Part shown: piece after piece, positions 55,932 to 64,000 of the stretch | Numbering within the stretch: position 1 is the first letter of the stretch | Layout: each line of letters starts with the position of its first letter | Assembly: GCA_903857795.1 (NCBI GenBank) | Contig: CAIOGM010000075.1 | Location: 1 to 64,000 of the forward strand | DNA: 64,000 nt | Reading direction: 5' to 3' | Source of the DNA: an uncultured Geobacter sp. | Lineage (GTDB): Bacteria; Desulfobacterota; Desulfuromonadia; Geobacterales; CAIOGM01 | The notes under the pieces: generated by a model | What the model saw: only the letters and a program-made list of their open reading frames with translations | Database searches by the model: none | Told to the model about the DNA's origin: nothing | Position numbers and translations under genes: made by a program

Positions 55932-55961
55932 TTGACGTAAACAGAGATCATCACGTATAGT
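55932..55961 (+). promoter_or_regulatory. Sigma-70-type promoter of the gap gene
   Basis: TTGACG, an 18-nt spacer and TATAGT are followed by a leader of about 50 nt and GGGAGG before the gap ATG. Confidence 0.65.
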
Positions 55962-55992
55962 GTTTCGCGCTTGAAATCGGCAATTACTGTAG

Positions 55993-57021
<1,029 letters not shown>

Positions 57022-57043
57022 AAACAGAGTGCCGTAAACCGTT

Positions 57044-57075
57044 AGAGGGGGAATTCGTTCCCCCTCTTTCTTTAT
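57044..57075 (+). terminator. Intrinsic terminator between gap and pgk
   Basis: AGAGGGGGAA, a TTCG loop and TTCCCCCTCT form a perfect 10-bp stem followed by TTCTTTAT. Placed inside the cluster, it should partly separate gap transcription from pgk-tpiA-secG. Confidence 0.8.
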
Positions 57076-57114
57076 CCACAGTGTTCATTTATTTCACTGA
57101 TAAGGAGATATGCC

Positions 57115-58302
57115 ATGGCTGTCCGCTATATCGACGAACTCGGCCCCCTCCAGGGGAAAAAGCTCTTCATCCGGGTAGACTTCAACGTCCCTCAGGATGA
57201 GCAGGGGAACATCACCGAGGAGACCCGCATCGCCGGCGCGGTTCCCACCATCAAGTACGCCCTGGAACAGGGGGCGCGGGTGGTCATCGCCTCTCACCTG
57301 GGACGCCCCAAGGGGGAGAAGAAGCCCAAGTACACCATGACTCCGGCGGCCAAACGACTCTCCGAGCTTCTCGGCCGTGAAGTGAAACAGGCGCCCGACT
57401 GTTTCGGACCGGAGGTGACCGCCCTGGTGGACGCCATCCAACCGGGAGAGGCGCTCATGCTGGAGAATGTCCGTTTCTACGCCGGGGAAGAGAAGAACGA
57501 TGCCGACTTCGCCCTGAAACTGGCCAACGGCTGCGAGATCTTCGTCAACGACGCCTTTGCCGTCTCCCATCGGGCCCACGCCTCGGTGGAAGCGATCACC
57601 AGGGTGATTCCCGTGGTTGCCGGCGGCTTTCTCATGAAGAATGAGCTGACCTACTTTGACAAGGCGATGACCACCCCCCAGCGCCCCCTGGCGGCGATCC
57701 TCGGCGGGGCCAAGGTCTCCGGCAAGCTGGAGGTACTCCAGACCCTGGTCTCCAAGGTGGACATCATCATCATCGGCGGCGGCATGGCCTTCACCTTCCT
57801 CAAGGCCCAGGGGTACGGCATCGGCAAGTCGCTGGTGGAGGATGATCTCATCGACACCGCCACGAAGATCCTCGCCGACGCCAAGGCCAGGGGGGTGAAG
57901 TTCCTCCTCCCCGTGGACTGCGTGGTAGCCGATCGCTTCGCCGCCGACGCCGATCAGAAGTGCGTCCCCATCAGCGAGATCCCCGCCGACTGGATGGCCT
58001 TGGATGTGGGACCAGCCTCGGCCAAGGCCTTCGGTGAGGCGCTCCAGGAGGCCAAGACCGTCATCTGGAACGGCCCCATGGGGGTCTTCGAGATGGACGC
58101 CTTTGCCAAGGGAACCTTCGCCATTGCCGACGTGGTGGCCAAGCTCGACGCCATCACCATCATCGGCGGCGGCGACACCGACGCGGCGGTCCGCAAGGCC
58201 AAGGTGGACGACAAGGTGAGCTACATCTCCACCGGCGGCGGCGCCTTCCTGGAACTGCTGGAAGGGAAAGTCCTCCCTGGGGTCAAGGCGCTGGACCGAT
58301 AA
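57115..58302 (+). CDS. pgk: Phosphoglycerate kinase
   Basis: The 395-aa protein has [12 protein letters not shown], the Arg/His region [43 protein letters not shown] and the C-terminal nucleotide site [11 protein letters not shown] and [14 protein letters not shown]. It makes ATP from 1,3-bisphosphoglycerate. AAGGAG precedes the ATG. It lies 23 nt before tpiA. Confidence 0.95.
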   Translation: MAVRYIDELGPLQGKKLFIRVDFNVPQDEQGNITEETRIAGAVPTIKYALEQGARVVIASHLGRPKGEKKPKYTMTPAAKRLSELLGREVKQAPDCFGPEVTALVDAIQPGEALMLENVRFYAGEEKNDADFALKLANGCEIFVNDAFAVSHRAHASVEAITRVIPVVAGGFLMKNELTYFDKAMTTPQRPLAAILGGAKVSGKLEVLQTLVSKVDIIIIGGGMAFTFLKAQGYGIGKSLVEDDLIDTATKILADAKARGVKFLLPVDCVVADRFAADADQKCVPISEIPADWMALDVGPASAKAFGEALQEAKTVIWNGPMGVFEMDAFAKGTFAIADVVAKLDAITIIGGGDTDAAVRKAKVDDKVSYISTGGGAFLELLEGKVLPGVKALDR

Positions 58303-58325
58303 CACCACATAAAGGAGAAATCACT

Positions 58326-59081
58326 ATGAGAATTCCGGTCATTGCCGGCAACTGGAAGTTGTTCAAGAAGCAGGCTGACGCCGCGGCCCTGGTGGCGGCG
58401 CTGGTCCCGCTGGTCAAAGATACCGTCGGGGTCGAGATCGTCGTGGCCCCCGTCTTTACCTCCCTGGCCGCGGTCAGGGAAAAGATCGTCGGTACCAACG
58501 TCAAGCTTTCGGCCCAGAACTGCTACTGGGAGGAAGAAGGGGCCTTCACCGGCGAAATCGCACCGGGGATGCTGGCTGACGCCGGGTGCAGTCACGTCAT
58601 CATCGGTCACTCCGAACGGCGCCAATTCTTCGGTGAGAGTGACGCCACGGTGAACAAGAAGATCACGGCGGCGCTCAGCGCCGGGTTGGTCGTCCTCTTC
58701 TGCATCGGCGAGACCCTGGCCGAGCGAGAAGCGGATCGGACCTTCGACGTCCTCCGGACCCAGGTAACCGGCGGTCTTTCAGGCATCCCGCTCTCGGCCC
58801 TGGCCTCCATCGTCATCGCCTACGAACCGGTCTGGGCCATCGGCACCGGTAAGACCGCCTCGGACGCTCAGGCTCAGGAGGCCCACGCCTTCATCCGCAG
58901 CCTCGTGGTGGAGTTGTACGATCAGCACTCCGCGGACGCCATCCGGATCCTCTACGGCGGCAGCGTCAAACCGGACAACGTCAAGGGGCTCATGTCCCAG
59001 ACCGACATCGACGGCGCCCTTGTTGGAGGGGCGAGCCTGAAGGCGGACTCCTTTGCCGCCATCGTCAACTTCGCGAAATAA
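58326..59081 (+). CDS. tpiA: Triose-phosphate isomerase
   Basis: The 251-aa TIM-barrel enzyme has AGNWKLFKK, the catalytic His in IIGHSERR, the catalytic Glu in AYEPVWAIGTGKTAS and YGGSVKPDN near the phosphate site. It interconverts the triose phosphates, fitting the gap-pgk-tpiA order. Confidence 0.95.
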   Translation: MRIPVIAGNWKLFKKQADAAALVAALVPLVKDTVGVEIVVAPVFTSLAAVREKIVGTNVKLSAQNCYWEEEGAFTGEIAPGMLADAGCSHVIIGHSERRQFFGESDATVNKKITAALSAGLVVLFCIGETLAEREADRTFDVLRTQVTGGLSGIPLSALASIVIAYEPVWAIGTGKTASDAQAQEAHAFIRSLVVELYDQHSADAIRILYGGSVKPDNVKGLMSQTDIDGALVGGASLKADSFAAIVNFAK

Positions 59082-59146
59082 TCCTTTTCTTTTCTCAACG
59101 TTCGTGATAAGAATTATCGCTTTAACGAACGGAGGTTCCACAGTTT

Positions 59147-59575
59147 ATGATTTATCTTCTGATTGCACTGCACATCGTCGTCTCACTCGCCCTGATCGTC
59201 ATCGTCCTGCTCCAGTCCGGCAAGGGCGCGGAGATGGGTGCCTCCTTCGGCAGCGGCGGCAGCCAGTCTGTCTTCGGCGCCGGCGGCGGCAACACATTCA
59301 TGAGCAAGCTGACCACCAGCGCGGCAATAATCTTCATGCTCACCTCTCTGACCCTGGCATACCTTGGGGGAAAGAGCGGGACTTCATCCATCATGCCAAG
59401 CAGTAGCGCCCCTGCGAAACAGGCGGCAAAACCCGCAGCCCCCCCGGCAGCTCCCGGGGCCCCCGCAGGAGGGGGAGCGACTCAGCCTGCGCAAAAGGCG
59501 GCAGTTCCGGTCACGGCTGCTCCCGCAGCTCCGGCGGCTCAACCCGCGGCTGCTGTCCCGCAGAAAAAGCCGTAG
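59147..59575 (+). CDS. secG: Protein translocase subunit SecG
   Basis: The 142-aa membrane protein has two helices (residues 3-22 and about 50-72), the conserved GKGAEMGASFGSGGSQSVFGAGGG loop between them and a long Ala/Pro/Lys-rich tail. It is part of the SecYEG channel. The tail is longer than in many SecG proteins. The 65-nt gap from tpiA contains a CGTTCG/CGAACG inverted repeat. Confidence 0.93.
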   Translation: MIYLLIALHIVVSLALIVIVLLQSGKGAEMGASFGSGGSQSVFGAGGGNTFMSKLTTSAAIIFMLTSLTLAYLGGKSGTSSIMPSSSAPAKQAAKPAAPPAAPGAPAGGGATQPAQKAAVPVTAAPAAPAAQPAAAVPQKKP

Positions 59576-59583
59576 GTTTTCCC

Positions 59584-59613
59584 TTGACTTCCTCATGGGG
59601 GTCATGGTACAAG
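59584..59613 (+). promoter_or_regulatory. Candidate promoter of the tRNA-Leu gene
   Basis: TTGACT (59584-59589), an 18-nt spacer and TACAAG (59608-59613) lie 10 nt before the tRNA 5' end. Confidence 0.4.
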
Positions 59614-59623
59614 TTCAATCCTT

Positions 59624-59710
59624 GCCGAAGTGGTGGAATTGGTAGACACACCATCTTGAGGGGGTGGCGGGTGTATGCTCGTGCGAGTTCGAGTCTCGCC
59701 TTCGGCACCA
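59624..59710 (+). tRNA. tRNA-Leu (anticodon GAG)
   Basis: The 87-nt sequence has acceptor GCCGAAG/CTTCGGC and encoded CCA. The anticodon stem CCATC/GGTGG holds GAG at 59658-59660, followed by a long variable arm and the T-arm GTTCGAGTC. The long variable arm and GAG anticodon identify leucine. Its 3' end lies about 100 bp before a tyrosine integrase, so it is the likely attachment site. Confidence 0.95.
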
Positions 59711-59721
59711 GTATCGAACGT

Positions 59722-59749
59722 AACCCGCTGATTTATCAGCGGGTTTTTT
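59722..59749 (+). terminator. Terminator after tRNA-Leu
   Basis: AACCCGCTGA, a TTTA loop and TCAGCGGGTT form a perfect 10-bp stem followed by TTTTC. Confidence 0.85.
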
Positions 59750-59755
59750 CGTTTT

Positions 59756-59811
59756 AAAAGAGCCCTATTTGCCTTGGTACAGGATCTGGTACAGGCAAGG
59801 AGGGCTCTTTT
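59756..59811 (+). promoter_or_regulatory. Leader hairpin that covers the integrase ribosome-binding site
   Basis: AAAAGAGCCCT pairs exactly with AGGGCTCTTTT, and inner CCTTG pairs with CAAGG. The loop contains a direct repeat GGTACAGG-ATCT-GGTACAGG. The right arm includes the AAGGAGGG Shine-Dalgarno site of the integrase, so folding would block translation. This may also act as a terminator or as a recombinase-binding site. Confidence 0.55.
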
Positions 59812-61518
59812 ATGTTGCATCTGGTACTTCGGAACGGTACCTTCTATGGTCGGTACTGGGTCCCTCTTGATCTTCGGCATGTTCTCGGTACCGCTGAACT
59901 CAAGAAAAGTCTTCGAACCAAAGTACGGCATGAAGCGAGGACGGCTTACTCTCAGTTCGCGCTAGAGACTGAAAGACTTTTCTTCCAACTACGGGTAGGT
60001 ATGCTGACTCACGAACAGATAATTGAAGTTGTCGCCAAGTACCGGAACGAGACCTTAAACAGCTTATCATCTGCGCGACGTGTACATGGGGTTGAGGTAT
60101 ACTTACCCAATCGTGTACGAGAACATTTTGCAGGCAAGTCAGCAGAAGAAACCATAAAAGCAGTGGTTGAATTTCATACCAACAGACAGCAGGGACTAGC
60201 GGCAAAGGTACAGTCAAATAATTTCGGGTCAGTTTACGGAGTCGCAGACAGCCTTATTGAATTCGAAAACTTGCCGATTGAAAAAGATAGTCCGGAATAC
60301 AGGCTACTCTGTGAGCACATACTAAAGGCCGATATCTCAGTTAGCGGTACAGTCGTTGACAGGATGAACGGCAAGTTTACAAGCCAGTTGGACAAGGTAC
60401 CAGAAGTACGAACCAGACAAGAGCTTCCCGCGCCCTCCCCTATCCAGTCAAGAAAACTATCTGAGCTATGGGAAGAGTACCGGAAGAATAAGCTAGATGG
60501 TAAAAAGTGGAAACAAAGTGCTCAAGCTAAAAATCATAAAGCATATCGTGATATTATCGAAATAGTAGGAGACCTACAGCTAAACGCCTATACAGAAGAT
60601 AATGCTTACGCCGTAATAAAGAACCTTCAGACCAAAAAACGACCGCTTAGTGTTGCAAGTATAAATTATACTATCGAAATGATAAGCAGTATGTGGAACT
60701 GGGGGCAAGATCCAAACAGAGCAAAGAACTGGGGACTTGATGCTAATCCTTGGGCTAACAAACAACTCACTGATAACCGCGAAGACAACGAAAAAAAAGA
60801 CCCTTACGAAAGCAAAGACATCGTAGGACTTTTTAATTCCTTGGCTAACAATAATTATGTTAAACCTCGCAAAGCACCAGAAAAGTTCTGGATACCGCTA
60901 ATTTGTCTTTACACCGGCATGAGGTCTAACGAAGTTTGTCAACTGCGGACTGAAGATGTAACCGTCATAGATGGCATACCTATCTTTAACATAAAACATT
61001 CTTCACACAGGTTACAGTCCACTAAAGCAAGCAAGAGCAGGATTTGCCCTGTTCATCCAGTATTGATACACCTTGGTTTAACTGCTTACGTTGACGAGCA
61101 AACAGTCAATAAACATGATAGATTGTTTAATAATTTAAATTACTATATTCCACCAAAAGACAATCAAGACCAAGAGGGTAAGTGGAATAAAGCTGTAGGA
61201 AAGTGGTATAATAGAACGTTAGAACCTAAATTTACAGATAATCCACTGCACACGCTACATTCAACACGTACTACTTTTATCAATTGGTTCTTTCAAAATA
61301 TGAATATGGGATACACAGAAGTTTCACTCTTAAAAGACATGATTGGTCACCTAGAAAAAGATGAAGCGCAACTTCTAGCTAAATTTACCGGAGTTACTCA
61401 AAAGACTTACAAATCAAGCTATAGCATCAAACTAATATTTGATCTTATTTCTAATCTCAACTACAACATTGACATATCAACACTAGAACAATCATCTCCT
61501 TGGTATGCAGGTAAATAA
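59812..61518 (+). CDS. Tyrosine integrase of a tRNA-Leu-integrated element
   Basis: The 568-aa protein has an N-terminal DUF6538-like arm (MLHLVLRNGTFYGRYWVP), a core-binding domain around residues 215-320 and a C-terminal catalytic domain. Catalytic residues visible are Arg371 (TGMRSNEVCQL), His483 and Arg486 (HSTR), the IGH motif near 513 and nucleophile Tyr533 (KTYKSSY). It catalyses integration and excision. Codon use and base composition are clearly more AT-rich than secG just upstream. The island's other end and attR copy are not in the window. Confidence 0.92.
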   Translation: MLHLVLRNGTFYGRYWVPLDLRHVLGTAELKKSLRTKVRHEARTAYSQFALETERLFFQLRVGMLTHEQIIEVVAKYRNETLNSLSSARRVHGVEVYLPNRVREHFAGKSAEETIKAVVEFHTNRQQGLAAKVQSNNFGSVYGVADSLIEFENLPIEKDSPEYRLLCEHILKADISVSGTVVDRMNGKFTSQLDKVPEVRTRQELPAPSPIQSRKLSELWEEYRKNKLDGKKWKQSAQAKNHKAYRDIIEIVGDLQLNAYTEDNAYAVIKNLQTKKRPLSVASINYTIEMISSMWNWGQDPNRAKNWGLDANPWANKQLTDNREDNEKKDPYESKDIVGLFNSLANNNYVKPRKAPEKFWIPLICLYTGMRSNEVCQLRTEDVTVIDGIPIFNIKHSSHRLQSTKASKSRICPVHPVLIHLGLTAYVDEQTVNKHDRLFNNLNYYIPPKDNQDQEGKWNKAVGKWYNRTLEPKFTDNPLHTLHSTRTTFINWFFQNMNMGYTEVSLLKDMIGHLEKDEAQLLAKFTGVTQKTYKSSYSIKLIFDLISNLNYNIDISTLEQSSPWYAGK

Positions 61519-61721
61519 CATTTCGAAATTACTTTTCGGGAGCGTCGCGAAGGGTAGAGCGGAACCGGTCGCGAAAATAGTTTTGGCCCCGGCCCCCACC
61601 TGTATATGCAAGCGAATAAGCATACGATAGGCGCTCAAGGATGCGTTCTGAAGGGTTTTGTTTCGCAAAAGGGTATGGTAGGGTATACCTTGTTTTTAAA
61701 ATCTTTCAGAAGTGAATTTAT

Positions 61722-61754
61722 AAAGGTCGGTACTCCTCATGGATACCGGCCTTT
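61722..61754. terminator. Convergent terminator hairpin between the two recombinase genes
   Basis: AAAGGTCGGTA and TACCGGCCTTT form an 11-bp stem with one G-T pair and an 11-nt loop, with T-rich ends on both strands. The remaining 61519-61770 region shows no gene. Confidence 0.6.
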
Positions 61755-61770
61755 GTTGTGTGGGTAGTGA

Positions 61771-62361
61771 CTACAACTCGTTCATGTAAGCGTCACGCAC
61801 TTCGTCTGCCTGTATACCGAGATAGTGAAGCGTCTGCTTCTGTGTGGAATGACCAAACATCGTCATGAGAGTAGGAATGTCCGTGTTGAAAGCAATCCGT
61901 TGATGTAGTCCAAAGGTCTTCCGTAATGTATGGCTCCCATAGTTCCCATGAAGGTTGATAGCTTCGCACCATGCTTTAACCAAGTTGTTCAGAGTCGGTA
62001 CTGTGAGAGCCTTGCTACCCTTCCGAGACTGGAAGAGAGGGTCAGTGTCTGCTGCGTCTGACAAAGTAGCTAGCAGGGCATTGATGGCCGTGTAAGCAGC
62101 ATTATTGAGAGTTACTCTTCGTTCCTTGCCGGTCTTCTTCTCTCTGACTGCCAAGGTATCGCCGGGGGAGAGGTGACGTACCGCGCCTGCTGAGAGCGCC
62201 AGAAGATCGGAAGCACGAAAGGCGGTATTGATCCCGACTACGAACAAGGCATAATCTCTTGCGTTGCCTGCCAGCATCTTCTTGATCGTAACAATGTCCT
62301 TTACGTTGCGGATCGGTTCAACAGAGATAATGCTTCCTGCCTCTGGGTGATTCTTGTTCAT
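61771..62361 (-). CDS. Small tyrosine recombinase (FimB/FimE-sized)
   Basis: The 196-aa protein starts at ATG 62361 (GGGGG upstream); a longer in-frame start at 62502 would translate its own promoter. Catalytic residues are Arg49 (NTAFRASD), Lys75/76 (EKKTG), His144 and Arg147 (SHTLRKT), His171 (FGHST) and Tyr180 (HYLGI). There is almost no separate N-terminal arm domain, as in FimB/FimE. It may invert or excise DNA within the island or act with the larger integrase. Its promoter spacer contains a 10-bp repeat that occurs twice more nearby. Confidence 0.88.
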   Translation of the reverse strand: MNKNHPEAGSIISVEPIRNVKDIVTIKKMLAGNARDYALFVVGINTAFRASDLLALSAGAVRHLSPGDTLAVREKKTGKERRVTLNNAAYTAINALLATLSDAADTDPLFQSRKGSKALTVPTLNNLVKAWCEAINLHGNYGSHTLRKTFGLHQRIAFNTDIPTLMTMFGHSTQKQTLHYLGIQADEVRDAYMNEL

Positions 62362-62395
62362 GGCGTCCCCCTTTTGAATCCTAAGTTTATAAGGC

Positions 62396-62424
62396 ATAGT
62401 AGCATTTAGTTGGGATTCAGTCAA
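62396..62424 (-). promoter_or_regulatory. Promoter of the small recombinase with an internal operator-like repeat
   Basis: The minus strand has TTGACT (62424-62419), a 17-nt spacer and TACTAT (62401-62396). The spacer holds AATCCCAACT, which is the complement of AGTTGGGATT at 62408-62417. A protein bound there would block this promoter. Confidence 0.65.
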
Positions 62425-62494
62425 GCAGTATTTTGGGGTATTTTCGCCATATCGGGCTAAGTTACTGTAATTATTGAACATACTGTAGATAGCC

Positions 62495-62524
62495 AATCCC
62501 AACTATTGTGAGAAAGTTGGGATT
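62495..62524. promoter_or_regulatory. 10-bp inverted repeat, operator-like or recombinase site
   Basis: AATCCCAACT (62495-62504) and AGTTGGGATT (62515-62524) are exact complements with 10 nt between. They are the same word as in the recombinase promoter. Two TACTGTA words (62463-62469 and 62481-62487) lie near them. The whole 62362-62611 region between the divergent genes holds no gene. Confidence 0.6.
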
Positions 62525-62611
62525 CGCGGCAAGCTATCCTTCATAGTTGACATCAACTGGAACCTGTGAGACAGTGCCTTTTTCTTAATTAATTTCAGGG
62601 GGATTTGTCAA

Positions 62612-63322
62612 ATGAAGAAATCTGTACTTCTGTTCTGTCTCTGCGTGGTCGGAATTACATCGGGATGCGCAATAAATCTGCCATTCAACAACCGCCTCGG
62701 ATACCCTACGGTTAGCGAGGCTAAGAAACTGTCAAACAGTAAAATTAAACCAGTATCACTTGAATGGATACCAGCCGACTTCCCTTCCAGAATAGATATA
62801 CAAGGCGCTTCAGGTTTCGTAGGTAGCGCTTCTCAAACCAGAATGCCCACGGGAGTAGCACTGTCGGATAGAATAATGGAAGCACTAGATGTATCGATAG
62901 GATTAGATTCTAGTTCTGATAGCGTTATCGCTATCTACGTTTTGAATGCTAAGACCAAGTTCGAGTATTCAGCAGGTATGGGAAATGTTACTCCTGGCAT
63001 TGACTATGGCTGGTGTGAACTTGAAGCTCAGTTTAATTACAATGGGACTATATGGAATGAAAAGTTCGTATCAGAAAATAAAGATACAAGCATAGGCTCT
63101 ACAAGCCAGACGGCACCAGTTGAGAAAGTATGGGATAATATAGCACTTCAGGTTGCAAAAAGTATTGCGATAAAAGCAAAGTTAGCTCCAGAATTTTTAG
63201 ACTATAAACATAGCAGTAACTATGTTGAGTGGAAATCAAAGTTGTTAAATGATTTGAAATTGGCAGCCATGGCTGAAGCTAAGACCGATGAAGAAAACGA
63301 TAGGTACATTCGCAATAAATAG
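62612..63322 (+). CDS. Island-encoded lipoprotein of unknown function
   Basis: The 236-aa protein has a lipobox TSGC (Cys19) after MKKSVLLFCLCVVGI. The mature part has a central beta-rich region (SDSVIAIYVLNAKTKFEYSAG, IDYGWCELEAQFNYNG) and a basic/acidic helical C-terminus. I do not recognise a family. GGGG lies before the ATG. AT-rich codon use fits island DNA. Confidence 0.82.
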   Translation: MKKSVLLFCLCVVGITSGCAINLPFNNRLGYPTVSEAKKLSNSKIKPVSLEWIPADFPSRIDIQGASGFVGSASQTRMPTGVALSDRIMEALDVSIGLDSSSDSVIAIYVLNAKTKFEYSAGMGNVTPGIDYGWCELEAQFNYNGTIWNEKFVSENKDTSIGSTSQTAPVEKVWDNIALQVAKSIAIKAKLAPEFLDYKHSSNYVEWKSKLLNDLKLAAMAEAKTDEENDRYIRNK

Positions 63323-63412
63323 CAGGCTATTTATTAATAATTACCATTTAAATATCTGGCGTACAACTCATACATATGTCAATTTTTATATACCACTAAA
63401 GGGGAATTAATC

Positions 63413-63631
63413 ATGCTTGCAAGATATTTATTATTTTTGATCGGCACATTTATGCTTACAGGGTGCGTCAAATACTATGACAGTAGCGGACAAGTTGCAT
63501 CAAGAAGTGTGGAATTTGATTGCAATCAGAAATGCGGTTACTACGATACGAGAATGAATGCATTTGGAACTGCATTCTGCATTGAAGATTGTATGCAATC
63601 CAAAGGCTACAGTCAAAACAACAAGAAATGA
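63413..63631 (+). CDS. Small cysteine-containing lipoprotein
   Basis: The 72-aa protein has signal and lipobox LTGC (Cys18), then a 54-residue mature part with four more cysteines (DCNQKCGYYD and FCIEDCMQS), which may form two disulfides. AAAGGGGAA lies about 8 nt before the start. No known family recognised. Confidence 0.72.
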   Translation: MLARYLLFLIGTFMLTGCVKYYDSSGQVASRSVEFDCNQKCGYYDTRMNAFGTAFCIEDCMQSKGYSQNNKK

Positions 63632-63660
63632 TAAATTCTACACAAAAAATTGAGCATACC

Positions 63661-63984
63661 ATGAAATTATACATTATTACTGCGTTCATATTGACATTAA
63701 GTGCTTGCGGGTCTGGAAGCGATACGGCTTATACAGGAAGTTATGTCGGAAGCTATTATTCAGCTAATTGCGTAGTGCCATACTTGAACATAACAAGTGA
63801 TTATAATGGAGAATATACAGGCTTCGCAGGGTCTTATGCAATTAATAATTTTTGGCAATCCGATATATCACAATCACAAACTAATAATGTTGGAGACTCA
63901 GCACTTCAAAAGAACAACGGCAGCATTATAGGTAAAATCCGTTTTAGTTACGGCGGGACATCTACGTGCACTTACAACAAATGA
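63661..63984 (+). CDS. Small lipoprotein of unknown function
   Basis: The 107-aa protein starts at ATG 63661. The lipobox is LSAC (Cys16), followed by a Gly/Ser/Tyr-rich mature part with two cysteines (SANCVVPY and STCTYN) that may pair. An earlier in-frame start would overlap the previous gene and bury the signal peptide. It is the third lipoprotein in a row in the island, and no family is recognised. Confidence 0.7.
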   Translation: MKLYIITAFILTLSACGSGSDTAYTGSYVGSYYSANCVVPYLNITSDYNGEYTGFAGSYAINNFWQSDISQSQTNNVGDSALQKNNGSIIGKIRFSYGGTSTCTYNK

Positions 63985-64000
63985 TGAACATAAACATAAA

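Noticed and set aside
61519-64000. Second copy of the tRNA-Leu 3' end (attR)
   Set aside because: No match to the tRNA T-arm/acceptor end was seen, so the far border must lie outside the window.

Overview
The window looks like chromosome of a Geobacter-type deltaproteobacterium (Desulfuromonadales/Geobacterales). The evidence is a 21-heme secreted cytochrome with both CXXCH and CX4CH motifs, a clear sigma-54 (-24/-12) promoter, the gene order ilvD-ilvB-ilvN-ilvC-psd-pssA, gap-pgk-tpiA-secG ahead of a tRNA-Leu, and an unusual type II secretion locus. Most of the window is GC-rich. Two parts are clearly more AT-rich: the glycosyltransferase block (about 17-25 kb) and the right end after the tRNA (59.8 kb onward).

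Layout. 1-5.97 kb (minus strand): a partial TIG/IPT-repeat surface protein and, upstream of it, the large multiheme cytochrome with a long leader that carries a tandem 44-bp repeat. 6.3-15.1 kb (minus strand): a long run of closely spaced genes, ilvD, ilvB, ilvN, ilvC (with a one-base frameshift), psd, pssA, an IHF-alpha-like gene, a phasin-like gene and a UbiB/AarF kinase. 15.3-26.3 kb (plus strand): the assembly half of a Wzx/Wzy polysaccharide pathway, with Wzz, Wzx, Wzy and six glycosyltransferase genes. 26.4-36.8 kb: a type II secretion operon gspG-E-F-H-I-J-K-L-M-C-D followed by an IagB-like lytic transglycosylase. 37.3-42.2 kb: a Mip-like FKBP isomerase, a 711-aa exported protein of unknown function with its own strong terminator, and a collagen-like/seven-repeat propeller protein. 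42.5-54.7 kb: the other half of the polysaccharide system, with pyruvyl transferase, two glycosyltransferases, a lipoprotein, a DsbC-like protein with a heme motif, the initiating sugar-phosphate transferase, Wzi, a six-SLBB Wza-like exporter and a PAP2 phosphatase. 54.8-59.6 kb: aroG-type DAHP synthase, gap, pgk, tpiA, secG. 59.6-64 kb: tRNA-Leu(GAG) followed by an integrated element with a large tyrosine integrase, a small FimB-sized tyrosine recombinase with operator-like repeats, and three small lipoproteins. The far end of the element is outside the window.

How it fits together. The two polysaccharide loci together supply initiation (WcaJ-like), sugar addition, flipping (Wzx), polymerisation (Wzy), length control (Wzz), export (Wza/Wzi) and probably carrier-lipid recycling (PAP2). 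A secretion system and candidate secreted surface proteins sit between the two loci, which suggests one large cell-surface region. Intergenic DNA at 36.8-37.3, 40.55 and 45.6-46.1 kb is filled with palindromic repeats.

All calls come from reading the sequence. No database search was possible, and sugar specificities cannot be assigned.
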